Shown in pieces: positions 36,206 through 46,899 of a stretch of 64,000 nt of DNA. A program made the position numbers and the translations under genes. Positions within the stretch are counted from its first letter, which is position 1, and every line of letters begins with the position of its first letter. The DNA comes from Angiostrongylus vasorum (taxonomy: Eukaryota; Nematoda; Chromadorea; Rhabditida; Metastrongylidae), in the NCBI GenBank assembly GCA_018806985.1, contig JADANN010000197.1:513501-577500 (forward strand). Reading direction: 5' to 3'. The notes beneath the pieces are model-generated. The model was not told the DNA's origin. It ran no database searches and saw only the letters and a list, made by a program, of their open reading frames with translations.

Positions 36206-39200
36206 CGGTTTAATTGCCCAAGTTTGAGTTTGTTCGACCTCCCTCTGATCCACATCGTGGTGAAGACCTGGATACGCCCTTGCAAGGTTACATCAGGACT
36301 CCGGGAGGACCAAGTTGGACGACCAGCAATAGGCCAGCCTCAGTACCCCGCACACCGGGTGCTCGCGTCTATAAAGTCGGGCGGTGAGACGACCGGTGAA
36401 AGGCCAGAAAATCTCGGGTTACGCAGGACGTCATTGGAACCGGATCTAACGAACACACTGCACGACACACCATCGAGATTGTTTCTTATTATGCACGTAC
36501 AATGCCAGAACACTCTCCAAAGACGCCGATCTTCACGCCCTTCTCGTAGCCGCAGATCGCATTAAATTTCACGTGATCGCATTACAAGAAACAAAAATCA
36601 AGAATGAACGACATACGCCAACTAAACAACAGGGACCCTTGTGATCCGTGGAGAAAAGGTCCCGTCACGAAATGTCGGGCTGCAGTAGGCTTTGTCGTCC
36701 ACCCGTCCATTGTCTATCTCGTCGACTCATACGAGATTCTTTCCCCCTCCCATAGCCGTCCTCCGTCTTCAACTGTCGTATCATAAGAAGATCACTATCA
36801 TCAACTCCTACTCACCGACCGACGCAGCTGATGAGTACGAATTAAATGCGTTCTAATATCGGATGGAGGAAGTCACCCGCAATGATAAAGCATATCATAA
36901 ATTTGTTGTCGGAGACTTCAACGCCAGAATAGGAAAGGCCAACGAAAGCGAATACAGGATCGGAAATTTTGGATTAGGGAGACAGAAATGAGAATGGAAA
37001 CCGTCTCTCAGGACTCCTGTCAGCAGCACGTCTCTTCCACGTGAACTCGTTTTTTCCACAAGAAAGAAATCCGCCGCTGGACATGGGAGTCTCCCAACGG
37101 CATGACTCATGCGGAGATCGACCATATTCTGATAAACAGAAGATGGTGCCTACTTGACACATCGGTAGTCCCGACATTCCGTACCGGTTCCGATCACCGC
37201 CTTCTTCGCGCGAAGATTCGATTCAGCCACAAGCTGGAAAAGAACTCTCTTCGTCGACCACGAGGAAAAAAGTCTGGCTGTATACGACGAGAACATTTTG
37301 AACGAAGTCCTATCCAAACGTGACTGGCAGATTAAAGAAGACCTGATCGAAGATTAGAGCTGCTTGTCGAAGGACTAAAAAGCTGTGCCAAATTCGCCTC
37401 ACTTCCTCAAGCAAGAAGATCGGATCGCATCTCCGTCACTACTAAGGAGTTGCTCGAAAAGAGAAGGAAACTGAAGCTTGATCCTACTGCAACACGTTTG
37501 ACATGGCTAGTAATAAATGCCAGCTGCAGAATAGCTTTGCACGAAGACCTACAACGGTACAAGCAGAAGAAACTGCTGGAAAGCAGTACAGAAAAAGAAG
37601 CAGTCTGAAAAAAAAGGCCGCCGGGACTTGTGTGATTATAATGTTCCGCTGTCAGCTCTGATGAAGGAAGATGGGTTCGTCAAAAGTTCCGGCCATGATA
37701 TGGAATTAATAGCGGAAACGTTCTACACCAACCTTTTCCGTTCCACAATCCTTGTCCCGAACACTAATATCCCCGCTGGAGAAAAACCACCTGGAATTCT
37801 TCCGTCGGAGGTTCGAGTTGCGATAGAAAGCATGAAAAGGGGCATAGCTCAGGACCACATAATATCACCGCCGATTTCCTTAGAGCTGGAGGCCACAATT
37901 TACATGTACTTCTCGCAAATCATATGACAGCCTACCTTCAAATGGAAAAAATCCCAGACCAGTGAAGAACCTCGCGTACGGTCATCTTGGCGAAGAAAGG
38001 AGACCGAAGGGATCTTCGTAACTATCGTCCCATATGCTTGTTGAGTGTACTCTACAAGCTCTTAACGAAGATTGTCCTCTTGTGCATATCAAGGACATTG
38101 GATGAGGCGCAACCAGTCGAGCAAGCAGGATTTCGGAAAGGATTTTTGCTATATGGACCACATCCAAACCGTGTCCAGGGTCATCGAAGTTTGTCGGGAA
38201 TACTACTTGTCTCTAGTCCCTAACCTTTGTCGACTATGAAAAAAGCGTTTGACGGTGTCGAAACGGATGCAATCCTATCAGTGCTCGTGACCAAGGAGTG
38301 GACCCGTCCTATATAAGAACTCTGTGCAACTGTTATCGGAACTGCACTACGAAAATACAGCTTTTCCATCGACCTCTTACCATACCCACAGGAAAAGGGG
38401 TTCGACAAGGAGACACAATATCGCCAAAGCTGTTCAATACCGCACTGCAATGGATAACGAAGTCACTCGATTGGGATGAGAAAGGCATAACTATTGATGG
38501 AAAATTCCTATCAAACCTTCGTTTTGCCGACGACATTGTCATCTTCTCAAGAAGTATTAGCGAAGCAGAGATGATGATGAACGAGCTCAACGAAGCGGGG
38601 GAAAAAGATCGGACTTCACATAAATCGAAAGAACACCCAGTTCAAGAAAAAACACATGGTGAGAAGGCGAAAAAAATTGAATTGGATGGCTCTCTCATTG
38701 CAGAGACCACCTCGTACGTATACCTGGGATGATCAATGAACATGGAAAACAACATGAAGGAGGAAATAGACAGAAGAAGGAGAGCAGCTTGAGCCGCATT
38801 CGGGCCTCTCAAAGAAGCCACCGACCAACTGAAGGACCTCGACAAATCTGCGCTCATCTGTTCGATTCTACGGTCCTCCCAGCGCTCTGTTATGCTGCGG
38901 AGACGTGGGATTGATACTTCAACTACGTCAAGAATGCTTCGCACTGCTCACAGAGTGCTAGAGCGACATCTTCTGAAATATAACCGCCACTCTCAATATC
39001 TAGCCGGAACGCGAAGCTCTGACCTTCGAAATCTATCACGTCTTCGAGATCCAGGAGAATATACATCGATAGCGAAACATAGATGGACCGGTCACATAAT
39101 GAGAAGAACAGACGACAGATGGACGAAAAGAACAGTAGAGTGGACTCCAAGAGAATGCAAACGTCCCCTAGGACGACCAGCTACACGTTGGGTGGACGTG

Positions 39201-39398
39201 TTCGCAAACAAAGTTAAACAGCTGTACCCGCGGTTGCAGTTGTTTTACAGATCACGGTACGAGACTCGCAAGCGCTACCATGCTCGAACGAGACCACCAC
39301 CATGGGCTACGATTACGAGAGAAAGGAACGAATGGCATATGTGCTGGGGTCCGCACAGCTCGTGAAGACGGACCGTCCAAGTATCCAAGTAAGTAAGT
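36206..39398 (+). mobile_element. RTE-B retrotransposon, near full-length, decayed
   Basis: A 3.2-kb element flanked by a 10-bp direct repeat, ATTTAGTTAA at 36196-36205 and 39399-39408, ending in an (AAGT)n tail. Endonuclease blocks: HVIALQETKIKNE near 36575, [11 protein letters not shown] near 36905, MTHAEIDHILINRRWCLLD near 37105. RT blocks: GDRRDLRNYRPICLLSVLYK at 37999, EQAGFRKG near 38120, GKGVRQGDTISPKLFN near 38395 and FLSNLRFADDIVIFSRS near 38508 with the catalytic DD. C-terminus: RWTGHIMRRTDDRWTKRTVE at 39080-39140, then GRPATRWVDVF. Many frameshifts and stops, so it is inactive. It lies about 0.25 kb upstream of the CpG island of the ODC-like gene, in the opposite orientation. Confidence 0.93.
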
Positions 39399-39784
39399 AT
39401 TTAGTTAATACTTTATAGCCACTATTTGCAGAATGGTCAAGGGTGACAAGATGTGTTAGGCACTGTACAACTTACCAATGCACTCAAACAGAAAGCAAAA
39501 ACCAACCGTCACAGACGGTTTATACTTAATGAATGATAATCCTCAGTATTCCTCTGGATAAAGTAAACCTTTTCACTGAGCAGTCATAAGTACCGCTTCA
39601 CCACCGCAGCTCTTATCATACAATGTTCGAAATAAGCAACCCCACTTTTCTTTCTGGTCGTTTCATAATATTCGCTGAACCAGTCACGTAGAATCCCTAA
39701 GGCGCGTCAAAAGCATTGACTACTACTAATTTTGCGTCTCAAACTGAACTTAATTGAAGTAAAACAATTGTTTTATAGGACCCA

Positions 39785-40135
39785 TCTCTTATATCTACTG
39801 TGTGGATCCCAGCACTTCTGGCACTAAATTCGTTTCCCGGCATCCATCATTTACGAAGGTCTTTCATATTTTTTAAGTGTGGTTTCAGATGCTGCTTGAG
39901 GATTTTCCTTTCGTCAAGAATGCCGCTGCATGCTGTTCGAGTCCATTCTCCCTGAGTTCTGAGATAACCGGACTAGAACGTTCCCACTTAGATGGCAGAG
40001 AATAGACTTTTCTCAGACAAATCCGGCACCAATTCCCCGACCCCGAAAGGATGATAGTCCTGGTGAGCCGGGAGCGAGATCGAACCAGCACCGTGTTCGT
40101 GATGATCGGCACCACATCCACTGTGCTAGCCGCCC
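39785..40135 (-). mobile_element. SINE2 copy
   Basis: On the minus strand it has a tRNA-like head GGCGGCTAGCACAGTGGATG (A-box-like) and GCTGGTTCGATCTCGC (B-box GGTTCGATCTC). A body with CAAATTGGTGCCGGA-like and GGGAGAATGGACTCGAACAG blocks follows, with the 3' end AAGTGCTGGGATCCACACAG. This is the reference copy for SINE2. Confidence 0.82.
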
Positions 40136-41445
40136 ATAACAAAAACAGGATCTATAGATAGTAACCCACAAGATATGTGGTTTCTTAGTGTCTGAGACGA
40201 AATTCTGATCTGGAGCACATTAGAAAGTGTTTCTCCCGCTTCTCTGTCGCAGCTTGCATTTCGAACAAGAAAGCAATTGAACATTTCCTCTAGAAGGACA
40301 CGAATGTGCTCCGCCATGTCTTGTTGGTCTTTTCAATCTTGCATGAAAATTTCGAAAACTTAAATGGTATATAATTTTCTACCTGAAATATCTAATAATC
40401 CTCTGATTACATTTGAAATATCGTGTGAATGACGTCAATCTTTACGAATAAATTTCGACTAGAAAGCATGCATGGATGGCTTTTCGAGGCTTTTGCTGGG
40501 GTCACATTGCTTTTAGGAAGTTCTTGGAAGGGAAAGAAAACTCTTATCGAAGACGTATTACACTCATCAAGTGGTGGGATTTCATGAAAACCCTGAAAAC
40601 GAAGTGCAGTGTTCTTCGCGTTTTTCGAGTCGTCGAATCCTAGCGCTCTACTATGAGGATGTCCATAAATTGAATAACATTACTTAACACAATCTCGACG
40701 AAACTGGTTGTTCGACATCTGCTGATCATCTTTTTATAACGTGTGCAACAGAGAAACTAAGGACTTGCCAGGCTAGTCGAAGAGGCTTTGGACTTACCCC
40801 CAAGAGCAAAAAAATATTTTCTAAAATGTTATTTCCACTTTAAATTCGTTTATGATTCAAAAAATGCACGAAAACGGAGACGAAACTTGCACTTTTTTAA
40901 ATCCTTAATGCAGGCACAGTAGTCACAAAAAATTAAGGATGTTTTGAGGGACATTCTATGTAATGTTAATTGTTTGATCCAATTTTCAAAATAGGGGTCT
41001 CCAACATAAAAAAGACACGAAGAAAGGATTTATAGCCTCACAAAACAGGAGTTTGATTGCCGTAAACAAAAACAATTTTAGGGGTAAAGATCTGTGGATT
41101 CTAATGATTACTGTTACAACTGGTAAAGTTCACTATAAATTGAGAAATGTTGGCACTGAGTTGGGAGGCGCGTAAACGCCATAAACTTCAGCCATGCATG
41201 CATCAAAACCGATCGGCGTTCTCAATACTGTGTCAAATCTAGCGTGGGAGTAAAGAATGGCTTTAAAGTCCTGTTTTAGTCGATGAACTGTGAGAGTAGT
41301 GAGCATTTAATACTACCTGTTATTAATGACGGAAATACTAGACGTCACAAAATTATACTTATGTTGACAAAAGTTTTCATGTATTATATACATATATGTT
41401 GTACGACGTAGCGCAATACAATCTATATGACTAATAAATAGACTA

Positions 41446-41616
41446 ACAAAGCCTTCTACCCAAACAGAGTCGGGATATTGGTACTTGACTTATCTTGGAA
41501 ACTCCCTGAGACTCACAAGACCCAGGAACTCATAACGGCTACATCCGGATTCTAGGGAGAATCGACTCGACACATTCAGCAATATTTGTGAGAGAAACCA
41601 AATATATTCAAGCAAC
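41446..41616 (+). mobile_element. SINE2 fragment
   Basis: TTGGAAACTCCCTGAG and TAGGGAGAATCGACTCGACA match the SINE2 body; head and tail are missing. Confidence 0.55.
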
Positions 41617-41843
41617 AGCCGAACCCACAAGCAAATCGGAACACCATGGATGATGGGTGCAAACAATCGAATAGGATGGACGAAGTACCAGTAGTAATCA
41701 CAATATACAATTTCTGATTATGTAAAATGAAGAAAATAATGGACCAAGCTGCCGACTACAGCAAGCAAGGAAAGTCTGCCGTCTCAAGCATTCTCTTAGT
41801 AGTTAATACCAATTTCTAACACGTGTGAGTAACTTCAGCTCAC

Positions 41844-41961
41844 CTCAGCAACGTGGATCGGGATCCCAAGGTGGTTCGGCGTTCTTATCGAACTGGAACT
41901 GGCTTGTTCTTGGTTGTGGTCCGGAGTAGCTGCGGAACAGTGTACGCAGGAATTCCACGAC
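41844..41961 (-). CDS. Candidate exon of an unidentified gene
   Basis: A 118-nt segment bounded by a good acceptor (TTACAG|GTCG) and donor (GAG|GTGAGC). The most protein-like frame begins VVEFLRTLFRSYSG and contains NAEPPWDPDPRC, then meets TGA one base before the donor. A second frame is open throughout. I cannot name the protein. If VVEF is coding it is a C-terminal exon with a hydrophobic, then Pro-rich, then acidic composition. It may belong with the exons at 42331-42662 and 45600-45816 on the same strand. Confidence 0.45.
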
Positions 41962-42330
41962 CTGTAATGTACCGAAGATATTAGTTCAACGAACTAATAA
42001 TAACGTCTCTTCACTAGAACGTAATCAAAGATGAGAGTAAAATACTCGATTTTTTATTTATTTAGGAGTATACTAAAAATAGGTCACATAATAAAACTCT
42101 TTTTGATGTAATACTCTAATTTTACACGTCATGAAAATCGGATAGAGACGTAGCAAAACAAGTAGCACTTAATCAAATATTCGAGTTATGACTATAACGA
42201 CATTAACTCAAGCCTGAAAACTTTGTCGCTTATTCTACCAGGTAATGAAAATAAGTTTGATTTAATATCGACAATTCTATAAGAAAAATCGAATACTATC
42301 ACATGATCCATGTTATACCTCATCACATTA

Positions 42331-42662
42331 CTAGCCCTCTGGTTTCATTTTGCTATCAATGATGTACATCTTTTCCACACTCTCCTTATCAATGACGCGA
42401 TTACCGTACACCAGAGACAAGGGCGCCACAGCAACAATGAAATTTCTGCGTTTACCGGTCAGAGTGTAACAGGTAGTTGAGCTTGTCGCTCGAACTATGA
42501 ACCCAATGTTAAAAGTCAGAATGCTTCATTTAGATGGTCCCTCAGAAGATACATAGTAAAGAGAAAATAGACGGTACTATAGAATCGCTGTACTGAATCG
42601 CTCTACCATCAAAGTTTTCAATACCTATGAACACCAGACACTGCTTTGCCAAAGAAAGGAAA
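42331..42662 (-). CDS. Last two exons of an unidentified small protein
   Basis: Two segments join in phase: 42625-42662 (FPFFGKAVSGVHR, donor CATAG|GTATTG) and 42331-42445 (acceptor CGCAG|AAAT). They give RNFIVAVAPLSLVYGN, then VIDKESVEKMYIIDSK, then MKPEG and stop TAG at 42331-42333. The upstream exon probably begins at 42662 (acceptor GGCAG). The segment looks like a hydrophobic stretch followed by a charged tail, as in small membrane or mitochondrial proteins, but I do not recognise the family. The in-phase join and codon quality argue it is real. Confidence 0.5.
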
Positions 42663-43079
42663 ACTGCCGCTCAAAAGTGCAGCAAACGATTGATTGAATA
42701 CAAATGTCAGTTAAGCAGTTCACGTAGAGAAAGTAGATAATAATTACAATAATAAATCGAAATTGTCACTGATAATGTCTAAATAATACACCTTCGGTGT
42801 AGTTCTAAAATCGATTACATTATCTAGAACTAGAATTAACACCGTCCGCATATTCAGCAGAAACAAAGCTATTAGTGCAGATTTCGCAATAACAAAAACG
42901 GCATCCTATTAAATTATAAGAACCAACTACGTTCTCTATGCAGCACAGCAAGACCTCGTAAGTGTCGGAAATATGGCCGGCTCTACTCATGGATATAGAT
43001 TGGTCTCCAATTATAACTAAAGGACTTGAGAACAACAAAACTCTGAATGTTTAAAAGCTGCTCACTATGCCAACAATCA

Positions 43080-43290
43080 TTTATGTACTTTCTCCGCGGA
43101 GGTTATGATAATTTTTGGCCGAGTGGACTGCTTGTCAGCTTGACTCTTCCTGGCTATGAGCGAAGTAAAACCGCCGGAACATTATCCAACATTGTATTAA
43201 ATAAATCTTGTAGTTAACAACCTCGTGTTTGCTCATCAAGAAAACGGCGTATTATTGATCAACGTCGAGGTTAAAAACAACCTCGGTCCC
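43080..43290 (+). mobile_element. Penelope terminal-repeat remnant
   Basis: TTCCTGGCTATGAGCG, then AAAACCGCCGGAACATTATCC is a decayed hammerhead block. It is followed by AACAACCTCGTGTTTGCTCATC and AGAAAACGGCGTATT, as in the arms at 20965 and 23525. Confidence 0.6.
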
Positions 43291-43333
43291 TGAGACTTGC
43301 TACAAAAAAACACAAGTCATTTACAATGACATG

Positions 43334-43336
<3 letters not shown>

Positions 43337-43388
<52 letters not shown>
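43337..43388. repeat. (TA)n microsatellite
   Basis: Uninterrupted TA run. Flanks rich in CATA/CATG units resemble SINE1-associated TA tails, but no SINE1 body adjoins it. Confidence 0.97.
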
Positions 43389-43390
<2 letters not shown>

Positions 43391-44267
43391 CAGATATAGA
43401 TAGGTACGCATACATATACACATGCATGCATGCAATTTGTTTGTATGTGTACATATAGAGATACAGTGTTCGGACTTTCCAAGTAGTTTTCCCTCCCTTT
43501 TGTGGTTTTTCCAGGCAAATCTACTCTTTACATTTTATATGCACTTGCTATGCCCTTGAAACATTTCCACCTCTTATTCATGACGAAGAAGATCCACCAC
43601 CCTTAAAATCACGACGCTTTAGCCTCTTTTCATAGTCAGTTTCACAACATATGCTGATGATACTTCAATTCTTTCGCGTCCTTTTAAAACTCTCGGGCTA
43701 GCCAACCTCCCTCACTTTTTGCGCCAGCAAATTTGCAGCAGAACGTCTGGGAGGAAAAGACGCGATATGATACAGCAGTAGACTTCTGTCAATCATTGCA
43801 TAATTCAAGTATACGTTTAATTCATTTACATTTAACTTTTAAGTTTTTAGTAATTTTTCAATTTTTTATTTATTCACATTGAGTTTATTTACAATTTACA
43901 AATATTACAAATACAGTTGCCTCTAGGATGCTTGATAAGGACAAATGCATGGCATGTCTCTTAGGAGGTAAAGAACACCTACTTTCAATTATAAGGTAGT
44001 ACGAGGTTGTTACGGAAATTTATTCGACTAACACTTCGCCGCCTTCACCATCTTTAGACCAAGCTTGAAACAAGTCGCCTGCCTACACAGTTCACTCGTA
44101 CGATGTGCTTCTTCGTATTCGCACCGAATGGAACCTTTTGAAGTACAGATCCGCAAGCGCAAAGAGTCACATCGCAGGAATGAACAACTGTAGACAACTG
44201 AATCGGATGAAATCAACTCAGGGAAAAAGAAGGCGCCGAAATGTTGGTAGAATGAATTTTTGTAACA

Positions 44268-44609
44268 ATGTCGTGCTGGCCTATTAATGAAAGAAAGTAC
44301 ATTATCCACATCGAAGTGAAATCGAAGCCGGTTTTCAAAAACATGTGGAACTCTTTATTTTCTAATCATTCACGTTTTTGCACGAGGGAATTCGGAATCC
44401 ATGACGACCTTAAAGATATATTGAGTGGTGGCACACTGTACGTGCCTGGGTCGACATATTTTGGTATGTGCCTCATCAGAAATAGCCGTCCTTTCGTCGA
44501 ATGGAAACAAACGGTGTTTGATAAGATAGCGATTGAATACAAGAAGTATATCAACAAAACCCTGTGCGGAAAAACAAACAGCTGGGAAGACAAGGTGTGC
44601 TCCACTTAG
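44268..44609 (+). CDS. Hypothetical open frame, 113 aa
   Basis: An open frame with balanced composition, including DDLKDILSGGTLYVPGSTYF and FVEWKQTVFDKIAIEYKKY. It is not a repeat shared with the window. I do not recognise it. It could be a host exon or part of a decayed gene; the ATG at 44268 is only the first available. The overlapping minus open frame (44028-44309) looks like a shadow. Confidence 0.25.
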   Translation: MSCWPINERKYIIHIEVKSKPVFKNMWNSLFSNHSRFCTREFGIHDDLKDILSGGTLYVPGSTYFGMCLIRNSRPFVEWKQTVFDKIAIEYKKYINKTLCGKTNSWEDKVCST

Positions 44610-44819
44610 TATACCTTCATTTGTGTCTGCGACATCAATGTATATGGCTACAGATAGGGATTTATCAATGTATATGCAAGAAGTCGAGTGTTTTCGTTCT
44701 CAGAGGCTTACTTCTCGCCTTATTCTTGCAATTACTGAATGAACAACTCACTGTTTTGAGCTTTGGCGTACATAAAGTCTACGTCTAAAAGGTCTTCAAA
44801 TTTTCCCTCATAAAGGCGA

Positions 44820-45217
44820 GCGATTACCTCCCAAATGTTCACCGCCTCATCGTGGCTGGGAGGTTTTCCTCGGTGCCGGACTGCGATGTACAGCGGAGGA
44901 TTCATCCCCTGGCAGGATCTCCCAAGCTGAGAAGGAGTCCACGGTTTCCATCAGGACTCCTAGCTAAGAGTAAACCAATACCAGGATCCACCACCTTCCT
45001 GGTATCAAAGTCGCATGATGGTAAATCCCCCCTCTGATCCACAAGGGCTGCAACTGCCTGTGGTGGTGAAGAACTGGGGCAGACTTTGGCCAGGCTGACC
45101 TCGGGACTCCAGCAAACCACAATGGCTTAACCAGCAAATCTCCGAAAAAATGGAGATTATGCTGCGGCCCGCACAACCAGTGAGGACGGTCCATTCAAGT
45201 ATTAAGTATCAAGTAAA
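44820..45217 (+). mobile_element. SIDER: short RTE-B derivative
   Basis: Contains the family landmarks: TCACCGCCTCATCGTGGCTG, CCAATACCAGGATCCACCAC, CCCTCTGATCCACAAGG, CCTCGGGACTCCAG, GCCCGCACAACCAGTGAGGA, ending CAAGTATTAAGTATCAAGTA. Flanked by AAAGGCGA direct repeats (44812-44819 and after the tail at about 45216). Confidence 0.9.
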
Positions 45218-45599
45218 GGCGATTAAAAGGTGTGAATTGAAAGTTATCGCATTCTGCCACTAGAACATTAAAAAATATCATCTAGTTGAGAATCGATCAC
45301 AATCTGTCATGTTTAGACGACAAAGACGAAAAAAAAACCCTAACCAGACGACTACTAGGTCTTATGACTATCAATTTCTCTATAACTTTCCTGCCTATAG
45401 AAGCAATAAAAGGAAGCAAGGTAAGGGAATTAAAAACACGGGCAGTATGGATATTTTAAGAACACTAATACTAAGCATAAGTATCGTCTCACCACAATAT
45501 TGACGAAACTCAAAAATTTTTTGTTTATTCCTATTGAATGATATAGTCATAACCAAAAGGAAAGTATTAGCTAATTAAATAAGAAAAAAAAACACTTAC

Positions 45600-45816
45600 A
45601 GTTCCCGTTGAGGGTGGTATGGAAGCCTCTTTAGATTCTTCTGACTGAATCTTTGTTGTGCAAGTAGGGACAGCCAAACGCGACGTCCATACACGCTCTC
45701 TCCCTCGGAGCGTGCAAGACGGAATAGACGGGATGAGGACTTTGATATGAAACGGAAAGTAGCGAAGAGTGTGCTGTGGACGCTGAGAAGATCACCGGTC
45801 TTCGGAAGATCGATGT
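45600..45816 (-). CDS. Candidate internal exon, unidentified protein
   Basis: Bounded by an acceptor (TTTATAG|ACATCG) and a strong donor (GAACT|GTAAGTG). The open frame reads DLPKTGDLLSVHSTLF, then ARSEGESVYGRRVWLSLLAQ and KNLKRLPYHPQREL. It is Arg/Leu-rich, consistent with a small basic protein, but not recognised. It lies just downstream of the GC-rich island at 46365-46560, so it may be near the 5' end of a gene that runs towards 42 kb. Confidence 0.45.
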
Positions 45817-46364
45817 CTATAAAAAGTTGTAAAAATTCCAACATCCAAGAATGTCAGGTGAAAGATGCGAGGACGCGTCTAAAAGAACAAATTCTCTCGA
45901 ACACAATGCACGAAAACAACAATCAGCATGTAATCCAAATAATGTCATGTCGTCGACGGAAAAAAAGGCCATTGCGAATCCAGTGAGTGAAAATAGACAT
46001 TCACCCAACAAACATCGTTTAGAACAGGCCAAGGTAAAGTACAGTGTTATGCAGCACTAGGACCGCCCATGTAGAAAGGAATCAACTTTCGATAATATAA
46101 AGAACGAAAACAATCTGACGAAACAACAAGCAATTAAAGGAGCAGCAGCCACATTCTTGAAGATTTATGAGGCAGTACTTTATGTGTTGCAAAAAAGATG
46201 TCATAGCAGTCCCGCAGACCTAGATAAAAGCACAAATTTATATAAAGACGGTTAGTAAAGCAAACACAGTACAGAAACTTTTTCCTAAAAACTCACAAAA
46301 AAAGAAACGGCGAATCGAATAAGCTACAAACTGCAAACGCTACCAACACCAACTTAGGATTGCT

Positions 46365-46560
46365 AACGGAAACTCGAACTGACGAAGTCCACAGAGCGAG
46401 CGAAGCAGACATCGTCGTCGCACAACCGCCCGCACGCCAGCCCGGCAGCCCTCACACACTGCGACTATGGGGCGGGACGAACGCTATCAGGCGGCACGCC
46501 TCGACCACGCCTCGCCCACCACCCCCCTCCCCTCCCCCAAAACCATTCGGGTGCCAAATA
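46365..46560. promoter_or_regulatory. GC-rich island, possible promoter
   Basis: CCGCCCGCACGCCAGCCCGG and C-rich CACCCCCCTCCCCTCCCCC stand out sharply from AT-rich flanks. Position fits a promoter for the minus-strand exon at 45600-45816. Confidence 0.4.
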
Positions 46561-46660
46561 AAATATTATTGACTTCTTAAAAATCACTACTCTTTATGTA
46601 CCAAATCCCATGACCGATTTCCGATTAACATACGCACTCATCAATAATTCACTATTTTTT

Positions 46661-46885
46661 CTAGATGAGCAAACACGAGGTTGGTATTAGAGTGCTTATT
46701 AGTACAGCTACAGCTGACGTTTCGGTAGTTTCGCCTTCTTCTGAGCCTAGAACGATCAAAATGAAATGCTAGCTACGATCTAAATTTGACCGTTCCGGGC
46801 TCTGAAGAAGGCGAAACCACTGAGATGTCAGCTATTGTGTACTAATAAACGCTCTAATACCAACTTCATATTTGCTCATTGAGAA
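46661..46885. mobile_element. Foldback element with a hammerhead in each arm
   Basis: An imperfect palindrome of about 220 bp. Outer arms ATGAGCAAACACGAGGTTGG and CCAACTTCATATTTGCTCAT are inverted; GTATTAGAGTGCTTATTAGT matches ACTAATAAACGCTCTAATAC. Hammerhead blocks face outward: minus 46712-46747 (core CAGAAGA, damaged) and plus 46798-46833 (CTGAAGA intact but GAAA changed to GAGA). It looks like a Penelope element reduced to its two arms. Confidence 0.8.
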
Positions 46886-46899
46886 AAGAGTGAATCACT

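Larger units (their letters stand above)
39410..41840. other. Mostly unassigned, with SINE2 pieces
   Basis: Outside the SINE2 copies at 39785-40135 and 41446-41616 I recognise nothing. AT-rich, with no exon-like open frame. Confidence 0.35.

Noticed and set aside
38892..39365. 157-aa frame as a host gene
   Set aside because: It is the C-terminal part of the RTE-B retrotransposon protein.
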